From an uncultured Prevotella sp. (GTDB taxonomy: Bacteria > Bacteroidota > Bacteroidia > Bacteroidales > Bacteroidaceae): a DNA stretch of 64,000 nucleotides. Location of the stretch: assembly GCA_946999045.1 (NCBI GenBank), contig CAMQBR010000005.1:7156-71155 (forward strand). The letters are read 5' to 3'. The translations under genes were made by a program, and so were the position numbers. How positions within the stretch are numbered: the stretch's first letter is position 1; each line of letters starts with the position of its first letter. Positions 28,687 to 38,502 of the stretch are shown in pieces. Below the pieces are notes generated by a model. It searched no databases, was not told where the DNA came from, and saw nothing but the letters and a program-made list of their open reading frames with translations.

Positions 28687-31299
28687 TTATATTTCTTCGA
28701 TGTCGGTTGTTTTCAACCATCCTTCTCTACCATCTGATAACCTGATACCACGCCAGCCGTTCAGTCCTTTATCCGTAATGTCTACCTTTGTACCCTCATG
28801 AATAACAAATTCATTATTACTTCCCAGCGAAGGAGTCTTCTTTACCGTTACTGTAGGAGTGATAACGATAGCGGATGATCGATGTTCAAGTATCTGTTTT
28901 TGTTGATAAGCAAAAAAGTTGCTAAAGATAAATACAATTAGTAACAGACTTCCTCCATAGAAACCAATCTTACGAGCAATAACATTAGTCCCAAACAAGT
29001 AGAGTAATACCAATAATAAAACTAATACAATAGATACAATACTCATTGTAGCCCAGTTGTCAACACTGGTATAATTAACCAGAGAACGATACCATGTTAC
29101 AAAGAACATTTCACTTTCAGGAGTAATTTTATCAATGGTTTTAGCAGATGCAAACTGCAAATTAAATTTGATATCATTATCTCCAGGCGATAACAATGAG
29201 GCTCGTTCGTATGATATAATAGCCTTTGTAAGATTGTTGGAACGATAATAAGCATTACCGAGATTATAATATAAGTCGGCACTTACACCATTTTTGAGTA
29301 ATTGCTCGTAGTTTGTAATTGCCTTTTGGTAATAACCTCGCTTGTATGCATTATCGGCTTGTTGTTTGGTTACAGCCCCAACAGTACTACTAATTGTTAA
29401 CATTCCTGCCAACAAAAGCATCATCACAGCATTATTCTTCCTAGAATGAGTATGCAATTTTACCAATGTCTTGAGTACTTTTTCTATCTCCATGATTGCT
29501 GTCATAGCCGAATTCATTGTCTTGTTCATATTTCCAGACACATCTCCTGGTGCATATCGTTCAAACTGACACTCGTCCAAAGCCGAAATAAACGTTTGAA
29601 TAATTTGTTCGTTTACACCATGCTGCTGTAAATTTTCCGCAATATTCTCATGAGTTAACTGTTCTACTGGCATACCAAGTTTATCACTTACATAACCCCA
29701 TAAAGCTCTCAAAACCTCATCATAGAACTCATTTTGTTTATTCTGCTGCATTAGTTGGTAAGCTTTCTTTAATCGTTTGGTTGCAACCTTATTAGCTTTC
29801 TTGCCACGCATGCGTACAACATCGGCATGTTCAATAGCTCGCTGCCTGAACACAATGAGCAAAACAAGGAATGCAATGAAAGGAATTAACAAACTAACAC
29901 AATAAGTAGCTGAGGCAAAGAAGAACGAATTAATATCGTGTTGCTTGGTGTTACCTAATTTAATGTTACGAATATCATTCTCAGCCTGTTTGCTATAATC
30001 AGTAAAACTTCCACCTTTCCCTTCACCATTCTTTATATCAAGTTGGAAAGGTTGCGTCTTAATGGTTTTATAGGCATTCAAACCTGTATCATAATAGGTA
30101 AATGTTACTGGCGGAATTTCATATTTTCCTTGATTACGTGGTACGCAAAGAATATCGTAAACCATGTTACCTTCTACACCATTAGCTGTTACTTTAGTTT
30201 TGTCTGTTACCTTTGCATCATATTTATCAAAGTCCTTTGGCATTTGAACAGTAGGCTGCTTAATCAGCTTTAAGTTGCCAATACCACTCACAACCAGATG
30301 TAACGTCAATGGTTCTCCTGCCTTTACGGTCTTATGATTGATAGAAGCAGAGATATTAAACTTACCAACACCTCCTGAAAAGTCTACAGGATGCGCAGGC
30401 AATGGGTCTACCGTAACATTAATGGCAGGTGCTTTTATATTGCGATTCACTTCCACATAGCCAGATCCACCATTAAAGAAAGCTTCAAAAGGATCCACAT
30501 TTCGGTTTTGTTGTACTACTATTCCTTTGAATGTAATGCTTGGAATAGTAAGCTTACCTGTTACTTGTGGATACATTACATACTGACTCCACGTTACGCA
30601 ACGATAGTTTCTACCATTAACATTTTCTATATGAAAGCTCTTTTGTTGGGGTAAAGGTATCTCTTGTGTATGAAATCCAGTAAGGTCTGGCATTTTTCCT
30701 TCAAGCTGCGTTAGGTCTACTAGGGTATAAACCTTGTACGTCAACAAGATAGGTTCCTGTTCATGTACCCTACGTTTATTAGCACTTACCTTAATAAAAA
30801 GTTCTTTACCCGTAATTCTGCTACCAGCTTGTTGCATCTGCGACCCAGCATCATAGTTATTGTGCATTTGCGGGGCACCATTGCTATGGTGTGCAGATCC
30901 CGATACTTTTACCTGCACAGAATGCGATACAATGGTTCTACCATTCACCTTTGCACGTGCTGCTGAAATGGTAAATGTTCCATTTTTAGCAGCATACAGC
31001 GTATAAGTATAGGTAATAGACGATGCACTACTGGTGTGTCCATTAACCATTTGATAGCTTGATTGACTCGAAGTATAAGGCCCAGCTATTACTTCAAGGG
31101 CAGAAGGAATATTACCAGCTCTAAAATCTTGTACATTCTGAGTATTGATAGTGTAAGACAAACGAAAGTTTTCTCCTACAGATACCTGCGATGGCACCGA
31201 TACCGTGATGCGTTGCGCTAATACGCTACAAGGGTATATTGCACAAATAAGAAGTGAAATGATAATATATTGTAAAAATCTTCTCATCTTTATCATCAT
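28687..31299 (-). CDS. BatD-BatE fusion protein of the aerotolerance cluster
   Basis: A signal peptide (MRRFLQYIIISLLICAIYPCSVLAQ) leads into a long BatD part. It has repeated beta domains, a transmembrane helix (SLLIPFIAFLVLLIVF) and a cytoplasmic segment. About 625 residues in, a second signal-like segment, MMLLLAGMLTISSTVGAVTK, starts a BatE part with TPR repeats (ADNAYKRGYYQKAI, LYYNLGNAYYRSNNLTKAI). Two more membrane helices and a C-terminal SH3-like domain (VHEGTKVDITDKGLNGWRGI, GREGWL) follow. In relatives BatD and BatE are usually separate. The frame opens at a TTG (31317); the first ATG, 31299, is used. Confidence 0.87.
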   Translation of the reverse strand: MMIKMRRFLQYIIISLLICAIYPCSVLAQRITVSVPSQVSVGENFRLSYTINTQNVQDFRAGNIPSALEVIAGPYTSSQSSYQMVNGHTSSASSITYTYTLYAAKNGTFTISAARAKVNGRTIVSHSVQVKVSGSAHHSNGAPQMHNNYDAGSQMQQAGSRITGKELFIKVSANKRRVHEQEPILLTYKVYTLVDLTQLEGKMPDLTGFHTQEIPLPQQKSFHIENVNGRNYRCVTWSQYVMYPQVTGKLTIPSITFKGIVVQQNRNVDPFEAFFNGGSGYVEVNRNIKAPAINVTVDPLPAHPVDFSGGVGKFNISASINHKTVKAGEPLTLHLVVSGIGNLKLIKQPTVQMPKDFDKYDAKVTDKTKVTANGVEGNMVYDILCVPRNQGKYEIPPVTFTYYDTGLNAYKTIKTQPFQLDIKNGEGKGGSFTDYSKQAENDIRNIKLGNTKQHDINSFFFASATYCVSLLIPFIAFLVLLIVFRQRAIEHADVVRMRGKKANKVATKRLKKAYQLMQQNKQNEFYDEVLRALWGYVSDKLGMPVEQLTHENIAENLQQHGVNEQIIQTFISALDECQFERYAPGDVSGNMNKTMNSAMTAIMEIEKVLKTLVKLHTHSRKNNAVMMLLLAGMLTISSTVGAVTKQQADNAYKRGYYQKAITNYEQLLKNGVSADLYYNLGNAYYRSNNLTKAIISYERASLLSPGDNDIKFNLQFASAKTIDKITPESEMFFVTWYRSLVNYTSVDNWATMSIVSIVLVLLLVLLYLFGTNVIARKIGFYGGSLLLIVFIFSNFFAYQQKQILEHRSSAIVITPTVTVKKTPSLGSNNEFVIHEGTKVDITDKGLNGWRGIRLSDGREGWLKTTDIEEI

Positions 31300-31319
31300 C
31301 GTAATTATATAAGACAAAC

Positions 31320-32015
31320 TTACCAGTTCTGTTTCAATTTACGAGAACGAGGCTGTTGCATAGCTTTTTTCATACGCTGTTGCGTAGCTTTTTCTTGTTG
31401 CATCGCTGCATTGAGTAATTGCTCAGCATTATCTTTACTCATCCTATCCTTAGGCTTATTCTGCTGCCTTTGCTCGTTTTCTTTATTCTTTTGCTGTTGT
31501 TTATCATTCTTTTTTTTGTCTTTTTTCTTGTTTTCGTTCTTGTTTTTATTGCCACCGTTCTTTTTTTGCTGCTTCTGCTGACGTTTGCAGAGAGCCAAGT
31601 TATAACGAGTCTCGTTGTCTTGAGGATTGTTTCTCAAGCTCTCTTTATATGCCTCAATGGCTTCACTATACATCTGGCGATGCTGACAAATCACACCAAT
31701 GTTATGATAAGCTTTTGCTTTTCTGTATTTACTAGTCTCCAATTTGCCTGCATTCTCATACTGAACAACAGCCGCTGAATCTTTTTGTTGCATCATCAAC
31801 GCACAACCAAGATTATAAATAGCTTGCGCATTCTGACTATTTTTAGCAATAGCTTTGCGATATTCTGCTTCGGCTTTGGTATAGTTTTGCTCTCTATATA
31901 GCTTGTTACCAGACCGTATATACTGCCTGTCGCTCTGTGCATACAGTGAAAAAGCATAAAAAAAAGCTATCAAGAAGCATGCCAAATATTTCATCCAACT
32001 ATTATTCTTCATCAT
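31320..32015 (-). CDS. batC: BatC-like TPR protein
   Basis: The 231-residue protein has a signal peptide (about 1-27, ending YAQSD). TPR repeats follow (YREQNYTKAEAEYRKAI, AQAIYNLGCALMMQQ, MYSEAIEAYKESLRNNPQD). The tail is strongly charged and low-complexity (Lys/Asn/Gln/Glu, about 150-215). TPR content and position between BatB and BatD/E identify it. It probably scaffolds the periplasmic side of the Bat complex. The gene is 7 bp after batB. Confidence 0.88.
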   Translation of the reverse strand: MMKNNSWMKYLACFLIAFFYAFSLYAQSDRQYIRSGNKLYREQNYTKAEAEYRKAIAKNSQNAQAIYNLGCALMMQQKDSAAVVQYENAGKLETSKYRKAKAYHNIGVICQHRQMYSEAIEAYKESLRNNPQDNETRYNLALCKRQQKQQKKNGGNKNKNENKKKDKKKNDKQQQKNKENEQRQQNKPKDRMSKDNAEQLLNAAMQQEKATQQRMKKAMQQPRSRKLKQNW

Positions 32016-32022
32016 ACCTCCT

Positions 32023-33045
32023 TTATTTCTTTTTGAATAATTTAATATTCTTAAATAACGGATTTTTCGTCTCTAATATGCAAATATCCAATATTAATAA
32101 CAGCAAAGCTAAGATACCAAAAGCCTGAAATTGTTCATCGTATGCACTGTATATCACACTATTGGTTTCTCCTTTTTGCAACTTTGCCAATTCGTCATTC
32201 AGTTGTTTTTGTGCATCATTAGTATTGTTCACATGTATATAAGTACCCCTACCTGCCTTTGCTATCTCCTGACACATCTTCTCATTAAGAGCTGTCATCA
32301 CCGTCTGCCCATGCTCATCTTTCATATATCCACCTCCAGGTAATGGTATCGGTGCGCCTTTAGCATCTCCAACACCTAAGATAAATACGTTAATTCCTTT
32401 TTTATAAGCATCTTCAGCTGCCTCTAATGCCCCCCCCTCGTGGTCTTCACCATCGGTAATAAGGATAATGGCTCTACCCACTTTTTCTTGCTGTGTAAAG
32501 CTATTCATTGATAATCGAATAGCTTGTGCAATATCTGTTCCCTGCGTTGCAATGAGTGAAGGGTCTGCATTCTGCAAAAACATCTTTGCACTTACATAAT
32601 CACTCGTAATAGGCAGTTGAACAAAGGCGTCACCAGCAAACACCACCAAACCTATTTTATCATTGGTAAAGTTATCAACTAAATTCTCAATTAGTAGTTT
32701 ACTCTTATCCAAACGAGAAGGAACGACATCCTCAGCTTTCATAGAGTTAGATATATCCAACGCTATAATCGTCTCAATGCCATTACGTTTCTCATTAGAA
32801 ACCTTTGAACCCATTTGTGGACGAGCAGACATTACAATAAGCAAAGCTAACGCTACCTGTAACAACCAAAACTTAATAGTTGGACGATATTTAGAAACGT
32901 CCTCCATTTGTTGGCGTAACAAAGCAAGGGTACCAAACTTTTTAAGATTGTTTTTTCTTCTGCGATAGTCCATTAAGCGTATCAAAGCCAATATAGGAAT
33001 TACCCATAAAAGCCATAGATATATAGGATCTTCAAATCTTATCAT
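32023..33045 (-). CDS. batB: BatB, von Willebrand A domain membrane protein
   Basis: The 340-residue protein has N-terminal hydrophobic helices (about 7-24 and 58-75) and a von Willebrand A domain with the MIDAS motif ALDISNSM. It also has a Thr/Asp site in LITDGEDHEGG, and a C-terminal helix (AFGILALLLLILDICIL). In Bacteroides fragilis the bat genes were linked to aerotolerance; the biochemical role is unresolved. It follows batA after 99 bp. Confidence 0.93.
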   Translation of the reverse strand: MIRFEDPIYLWLLWVIPILALIRLMDYRRRKNNLKKFGTLALLRQQMEDVSKYRPTIKFWLLQVALALLIVMSARPQMGSKVSNEKRNGIETIIALDISNSMKAEDVVPSRLDKSKLLIENLVDNFTNDKIGLVVFAGDAFVQLPITSDYVSAKMFLQNADPSLIATQGTDIAQAIRLSMNSFTQQEKVGRAIILITDGEDHEGGALEAAEDAYKKGINVFILGVGDAKGAPIPLPGGGYMKDEHGQTVMTALNEKMCQEIAKAGRGTYIHVNNTNDAQKQLNDELAKLQKGETNSVIYSAYDEQFQAFGILALLLLILDICILETKNPLFKNIKLFKKK

Positions 33046-33144
33046 GCGTCAATTTATTGTATGCAGCCATCGGCTGAATGTTCTTTACTATTGATTTTTC
33101 CAAAACGTTTTATCTACTTTTTACCACTCTCTGTACACCTTATT

Positions 33145-34143
33145 TTATGGTATACGTCTTAGCACCGTATTTCTCAGCAACAATTCAAGTAACAAACTCA
33201 ACACTGCCAGCAAAGCAAAAGGCTGAAAGGCTTCATATCTCTTAGAATATTTCTTCACTTTCATTTTTGTCTTTTCCAAGGTATCAATGTCCTTATAAAT
33301 TTGTTTGAGCTGCCTGTTGTTAGTAGCTCTGTAGAAATTTCCTTCCGTAACGGCTGCAATATCACTCAACGTTTTGGTATCTATTTCTACAGGAATGTTG
33401 ATATATTGCGTTGTTCCACCTACGTTCATGGGATAAGGTGCTACCTTATTGGTACCCAAGCCAATGGTGTATACTCTGATACCTAAGCTTTGTGCTATCT
33501 GAGCACTGGTCATTGGTGATATATCTCCCATATTATTGCTACCATCGGTTAATAAGATAACCACCTTACTTTTAGCTTTAGAATCTTTTAATCTTGATAC
33601 GGCGTTAGCCAAACCCATACCAACAGCCGTGCCATCAGATATTAATCCTCTAGCAGCAATATCTGTACGAACACTATGCAGCAAGCTTAAAAGTGAAGCA
33701 TGGTCTGTTGTCATAGGACATTGTGTAAAGGCTTCGCCGGCAAATATGGTTAAACCTATGTTATCATTAGGTCTGCTCGATATAAATTCTGACGCTACAT
33801 TCTTGGCAGCTTCAATGCGGTTAGGTTTCAAATCTTCTGCCAACATAGACGTTGAAACGTCCATTGCCAGCATAATGTCAATGCCCTCAACCGTTTTTTC
33901 ATCCCATGCATTATGTGTTTGAGGGCGAGCCAATACACAAACAACAAACACAAAAGTAATGCACCTTAATAACATAGGCGCATGTATCAACCGTATTCGC
34001 CAACTTTTAGGTGCAAACATATAAGCATATGTATCGCTCATGAGCATCGTAGGTTCACTCTTTTTGCGATAAAGGAAATACCAAATAATATATGGTATCA
34101 ATAATAATAGTAATGCGAAATATTCTTTATTAACAAATTCCAC
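33145..34143 (-). CDS. batA: BatA, von Willebrand A domain membrane protein
   Basis: A paralogue of BatB: 332 residues, two N-terminal helices (FALLLLLIPYIIWYFLY and CITFVFVVCVLA). The von Willebrand A domain has MIDAS motif AMDVSTSM and LLTDGSNNMGDI, and a C-terminal membrane helix is present. The start codon is GTG (MEFVNKEYFALL...). The intact metal site suggests it binds a protein partner, as expected for MoxR-linked von Willebrand A proteins. Confidence 0.93.
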   Translation of the reverse strand: MEFVNKEYFALLLLLIPYIIWYFLYRKKSEPTMLMSDTYAYMFAPKSWRIRLIHAPMLLRCITFVFVVCVLARPQTHNAWDEKTVEGIDIMLAMDVSTSMLAEDLKPNRIEAAKNVASEFISSRPNDNIGLTIFAGEAFTQCPMTTDHASLLSLLHSVRTDIAARGLISDGTAVGMGLANAVSRLKDSKAKSKVVILLTDGSNNMGDISPMTSAQIAQSLGIRVYTIGLGTNKVAPYPMNVGGTTQYINIPVEIDTKTLSDIAAVTEGNFYRATNNRQLKQIYKDIDTLEKTKMKVKKYSKRYEAFQPFALLAVLSLLLELLLRNTVLRRIP

Positions 34144-34178
34144 AGTGCTTTGTTTTTACTAATTGTAACTATTAGTTA

Positions 34179-35261
34179 TTAAACCAATAATAAATAAACT
34201 TGATAAATAATATACAACAGCAAAGCCACAACGCCAAAGGCAATAACAGTCAGCAGCGTTTTTATGGTTATTCTGTTCTTCTGAGCTTGCTTATCTTTCT
34301 CATCCAACTTTGGAACAATGCGCTCTTCGGTAGGCTCACCCTCTAACTTAGTTTGATCAATAAAGTGGATTGCGTTTACCAAGTTTATGTCATTCTCATT
34401 GATAAGCGTTTCATATTTAGCAAATTTCACCAAGTCGGCAGTTTCAAACAAGCTCTTCAATTCTGCTATCATCTTCTGATCACCCTTCTGATGCAACTGA
34501 TAAATTATTTCTGTAGTTGTCATCTCCATAGCATTAAAGCCAAATCTTTCTTCTATATACTGCCTTAAAGTGTCAGTAAGCTGCGTATAATACGTCTTTT
34601 GGTCGGAAGATGAAACCATTTTCTCCTCTTTTAATTTACCAATGGCTGTAAGAGCTTTCTCATGAGGAGGTATACGTTTTATAATACGTATATGGGTAAT
34701 GATAGGTTTATTACTTCTAAGACGGATATAAAGATAAAAAGCTAATATACAAAGTAGTATAACAAGTATGCTCAACCAAAACATACCACTCCAGTCGCTC
34801 CATGCAAATGGATTGTTTTGTACATCCTTTGGAGGAAAAAATTGATTAGGATGCAAAGTATCAACATCCATGGTTACCACCTTTAATGCAACGGTATTAC
34901 CTACCAAATTCTTTCCGTTAACCTTTACCTTTTGTCCAGGTATTGCATATAAGTTTTCGTCAAACGATGTAAGCGTATACCGCTTAGATACCTTTATCAA
35001 GCCATTATCTAATGTTGTTGTATCTGCAGGCGTCACTTCGAGTATCTCTACTCCAGGCACCAAATAATGGGATGGTTCAAGATGAGGAAATTGTATCTTG
35101 GCATGTTTGTGTGCCGTAACTTCTATCGTCATGCAAGTTTGTTGCCCAATCAAGATGCCTACGGAGTCTAAACGTTGCTGTACTGTCGTTTGAGCATGTA
35201 CATGTATACACACTACCAGACCTATCAATAGTAATATAATGTTCTTTTTCTTAAAAGTCAT
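34179..35261 (-). CDS. Uncharacterised membrane protein of the Bat cluster
   Basis: The 360-residue protein has a signal peptide (about 1-23, ending HVHAQ), a periplasmic beta-rich domain with BatD-like character (about 25-150), a transmembrane helix (FWLSILVILLCILAFYLYI) and a cytoplasmic helical region. The helical region contains TQLTDTLRQYIEERFGFNAMEMTTTEII, a pattern also seen in the cytoplasmic segment of BatD. A last helix ends the chain. It regularly sits between DUF58 and batA in Bacteroidales. No enzymatic motif was found. Confidence 0.8.
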   Translation of the reverse strand: MTFKKKNIILLLIGLVVCIHVHAQTTVQQRLDSVGILIGQQTCMTIEVTAHKHAKIQFPHLEPSHYLVPGVEILEVTPADTTTLDNGLIKVSKRYTLTSFDENLYAIPGQKVKVNGKNLVGNTVALKVVTMDVDTLHPNQFFPPKDVQNNPFAWSDWSGMFWLSILVILLCILAFYLYIRLRSNKPIITHIRIIKRIPPHEKALTAIGKLKEEKMVSSSDQKTYYTQLTDTLRQYIEERFGFNAMEMTTTEIIYQLHQKGDQKMIAELKSLFETADLVKFAKYETLINENDINLVNAIHFIDQTKLEGEPTEERIVPKLDEKDKQAQKNRITIKTLLTVIAFGVVALLLYIIYQVYLLLV

Positions 35262-35301
35262 TGTTCACTTATCTGTTACAACTTATATAATATAGATACG
35301 T

Positions 35302-36192
35302 CTATACACCCCGTTGAGCAAAAAGACGCATCATAGCCTTTACATAATCCTCGTTGGTAGCCACACTTGTCCAGTCTACTCCACTTTTGGCAAACGTCTG
35401 TTTGAGTATACCTTCACGCTCCAACCAATAAGCAGTATGCGCTCTTCGCAATTTAGACGATGATGTATCTATCAACATCTCGTATCCTGTTTCGGCATCA
35501 CGAATCTTCATCAGTCCGACATTAGGCAAACTCTTAGCACGCCTGTCATACACCTGCACTGCCACCATATCGTGCTTATGGTTAGCAATGGTAAGTGCAT
35601 GTTCAAATCGTTCGTACTCTCTGCGTTCGTGTTTGATGTAAAAGTCGCTCACAACACAAGCTGTGCATCTTCGTTTCATCATTCGGGTAAGATATTCTAC
35701 CGCCATAGCCACATTTGTTTTCTTACTCTGTGGCTTAAAGTCTAACATCTCCCTAATGATGTACAAGATATGCTTTCTGCCCTTTTTGGGTGGAATATAT
35801 TTCTCTATTCTGTCTGAAAAGAAGATAACCCCAATCTTATCGTTGTTCTGTATGGCACTAAAAGCCAAGGTTGCAGCAATCTCTGTTGCCATTTCTCGCT
35901 TGGTTTGCTTTTGCGTGCCAAAGTTGAGCGATCCAGAAACATCTATCAGCAGCATCACTGTTAGCTCACGTTCCTCTTCAAACACCTTAACGTATGGACG
36001 ATTGAATCTTGCTGTTACATTCCAATCAATATCACGGACATCATCACCAAACTGATATTCTCTCACTTCAGCAAATGCCATACCGCGCCCTTTAAACGCA
36101 GTATGGTATTGTCCAGCAAAGATGTTCTGACTCAATCCGCGAGTCTTTATCTCTATTTTTCGTACTTTCTTTAGAATTTCACTTGTATCCAT
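35302..36192 (-). CDS. DUF58 domain protein
   Basis: A cytoplasmic protein of 296 residues from the chosen ATG. DUF58 landmarks are HTAFKGRGMAFAEVREYQFGDD, VRDIDWNVTARFN and a von Willebrand A-like core with VMLLIDVSGSL. It is encoded next to moxR, whose AAA+ ATPase is thought to act on von Willebrand A/DUF58 partners. The frame continues 12 codons upstream (36228), but relatives begin at M-[DE]-T-S-E-[IL]-L-K-K-V, which sets the start at 36192. Confidence 0.9.
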   Translation of the reverse strand: MDTSEILKKVRKIEIKTRGLSQNIFAGQYHTAFKGRGMAFAEVREYQFGDDVRDIDWNVTARFNRPYVKVFEEERELTVMLLIDVSGSLNFGTQKQTKREMATEIAATLAFSAIQNNDKIGVIFFSDRIEKYIPPKKGRKHILYIIREMLDFKPQSKKTNVAMAVEYLTRMMKRRCTACVVSDFYIKHERREYERFEHALTIANHKHDMVAVQVYDRRAKSLPNVGLMKIRDAETGYEMLIDTSSSKLRRAHTAYWLEREGILKQTFAKSGVDWTSVATNEDYVKAMMRLFAQRGV

Positions 36193-36265
36193 ATTTCTTA
36201 TTAAAAGAGCCAAAGTCCATACTTTCATAAATTATCATAGCCAGTACATTCACTCGCTATTAAAA

Positions 36266-37261
36266 TTAAGGCACCTCTACCTTATTGATAATCTTAGATA
36301 CAATCTCTTCTGATGTTGTATTGCTGGCTTCTGCCTCGTACGAAAGACCAATACGGTGACGCAATACATCGTGTGCAACGGCTCTTACATCCTCTGGAAT
36401 AACGTAACCACGATGCTTAATAAATGCGTAGGCTCGGGCAGCTTTTGCTAAATTGATAGATGCACGTGGCGAACCACCAAACGTTATCATATCTTTTAGT
36501 TCGGGCAACTGATAACGATCGGGATAACGAGTAGCAAATACAATATCAGCAATGTATTGAGCTATCTTCTCATCAATATATACTTCGTCTACAATGCTAC
36601 GCGCCTTTAATATCTCTTCGGCTGTAGTTACAGGTGTAACTTGTGGCATACTGCTTTGAAGATTTTCTTTGATAATGAGTTTTTCTTCCTCAAGTGTAGG
36701 ATAATCTAATACAACTTTCAGCATGAAACGGTCTACCTGTGCTTCTGGCAACTGGTATGTACCTTCTTGTTCGATAGGGTTTTGGGTTGCCATTACCATA
36801 AAAGGATTAGGCAATTTAAAGGTTGTTTCGCCAATAGTTACTTGGTGTTCCTGCATAGCCTCCAACAATGCACTCTGCACTTTAGCTGGTGCACGATTAA
36901 TTTCATCTGCTAACACGAAATTGGCAAACACAGGACCCTTCTTTACCTGAAACTTCTCTTCCTTTTGCGAATAGATAAGTGTACCGATTACATCGGCTGG
37001 TAGCAAGTCGGGAGTAAACTGTATTCGGCTGAAATCAGCATCTATGAGCTGCGACAGTGTCTTAATAGCCAAAGTTTTTGCAAGTCCTGGCACACCTTCC
37101 AGCAAGATGTGTCCATCGCTCAATAAAGAGATGAGTAATGAGTCTACAAGGTGTTTCTGACCAATAATAACTTGATCCATACCCTTTACCAAATTGGTAA
37201 CAAATCCGCTTTGTTGTTCTATCCGGATATTTAATTCTCGAATATCAATAGCTTCTACCAT
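36266..37261 (-). CDS. MoxR-type AAA+ ATPase
   Basis: The 331-residue ATPase has Walker A GVPGLAKT, Walker B VLADEINRAP, sensor-1 region MVMATQNPIEQEGTYQLPEAQVDRF and the C-terminal lid (GGSPRASINLAKAARAYAF). MoxR ATPases act as chaperones for metal- or von Willebrand A-containing complexes. This is the first gene of the Bat run, upstream of DUF58 by 73 bp, and its promoter probably drives much of the 14-kb minus-strand run. Confidence 0.94.
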   Translation of the reverse strand: MVEAIDIRELNIRIEQQSGFVTNLVKGMDQVIIGQKHLVDSLLISLLSDGHILLEGVPGLAKTLAIKTLSQLIDADFSRIQFTPDLLPADVIGTLIYSQKEEKFQVKKGPVFANFVLADEINRAPAKVQSALLEAMQEHQVTIGETTFKLPNPFMVMATQNPIEQEGTYQLPEAQVDRFMLKVVLDYPTLEEEKLIIKENLQSSMPQVTPVTTAEEILKARSIVDEVYIDEKIAQYIADIVFATRYPDRYQLPELKDMITFGGSPRASINLAKAARAYAFIKHRGYVIPEDVRAVAHDVLRHRIGLSYEAEASNTTSEEIVSKIINKVEVP

Positions 37262-37306
37262 AATTATATAATTATTTTATTTTTTTTCTTTTCTAAGAAC
37301 CGAACG

Positions 37307-37314
37307 CAAAAATA
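37307..37314 (-). promoter_or_regulatory. -7 element (TATTTTTG) for the moxR-bat run
   Basis: Minus-strand TATTTTTG followed by C, 46-53 bp before the moxR ATG. No clear -33 is present at 19 bp. Confidence 0.5.
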
Positions 37315-37559
37315 CAATAATAAACAGATAGAAGCGAAAGATAAGTACTTATTTATCTTAATTTAGCGTGTAATTTGTCTTATTTTAAGAACTTTCACAC
37401 GCCATACTATTGGATAAATGCTACTATTCTGCCGAATAATTGATATTTTGATTCTACATTATGGCACAAAATATCCATTTTCTTTGTATCTGAAGAAAAA
37501 GATAAAAATGCAATTATACGAGAGTATTATATGGGCATATTAAACTAATATTCATCAAA

Positions 37560-38024
37560 AGTTGATTCCATGAATTAGTTTTGTTCGTTTTTTTTGTGGG
37601 GAGGGGAGGTGAAATCAAATATAAGGGCGGTTCTATAAATTACCATCGTAAAATTTTTATGTCTGTCTTTTTACGTTTTGTAATCTTGTGGACTCTTTTT
37701 GGTTCAATTTGCTTGTTCGTTCAGTCGTATAGCTCGCTATACTCATTCACTCATAAACAAATTGACCTCAAAAATAGTCTCACAAACTGTCAAAGCTAAT
37801 TTATAGAACCGCCCATAATTGATAGAAAGAGTGTAGCGAGCTACACGACTGTGCAAACTTACTTTTTAAACCAAAAACAATGCAAACCGAATGCAATCAA
37901 ACTTTTTGAAGTATTAAGACGCACAGCCTGTTTTCTAAAAAAAAAGAAGCCAAAAGATAATAATACATATTTCATAGTTTTAACTCGCTAACTATATATG
38001 TGGTGGTAATTTATGGAATCTACC
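37560..38024. repeat. Dispersed TIR element, copy C2, interrupted by copy C1
   Basis: Outer ends AGTTGATTCCATGAATTA (37560 on) and, read inward from 38024, GGTAGATTCCATAAATTA match at 15 of 18 positions and resemble the family TIR. Without the inserted C1 the element is about 270 bp, close to copy A in length and order of shared blocks. It reads like copy A along its right two thirds (AACAATGCAAACCGAAYRCAA block). It is older than C1, since C1 sits inside it and its ends are more degraded. Confidence 0.72.
37621..37818. repeat. Dispersed TIR element, copy C1, perfect ends and ATAA duplication
   Basis: The 190-bp element (37625-37814) has perfect 18-bp terminal inverted repeats GGGCGGTTCTATAAATTA. 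It is flanked by ATAA at 37621-37624 and 37815-37818. Its interior shares ACGTTTTGT-ATCTTGTGG with copies A and B. The perfect ends make it the youngest copy in the window. No transposase is encoded, so it would need an enzyme from elsewhere. Confidence 0.85.
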
Positions 38025-38502
38025 TAATGTTTTTATTGCAGTTAATGTCATAAAAAATGACAATAAAAAGGGTAATGATTTGAGATGAAATAGAAAATTT
38101 AACTATACAAAATAGCAGTCAAATAACTTATTTAGAGAATAAATAGCCACTTTTCTTCTATAAGTATTGAGTTAATGCTGTTATTTGAATAACTTTATAC
38201 GCCTAACTCATGCTTATGACCTTAGAATATAGTGTGTTGATAATGGCAGAAAAAGGTATATTTTTACTATTAAATGCATCATTTTGATGGTGCAATAATG
38301 AGATTGTTTTCATAAACGCTTGATAGGCTTATCTGTACGAAGAAGTGTTGTTTTTGGCATATTTTGTACAAGAATTTATCATATTACAAATACGAAAATT
38401 ATGAAAGCATATCTGTTAATATTTTTCATAATAGCCAATACCATACACATAATATTGTTTATAGACCATGTATAGCCTTGTTTTTTCTCATTTGCAGAGA
38501 GC
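38025..38502. other. AT-rich gap without recognisable genes
   Basis: Nearly 480 bp with short frames only and no family match, promoter pair or repeat that I can support. The 37262-37559 stretch on the other side of the repeats is likewise empty apart from the moxR promoter. Confidence 0.5.
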
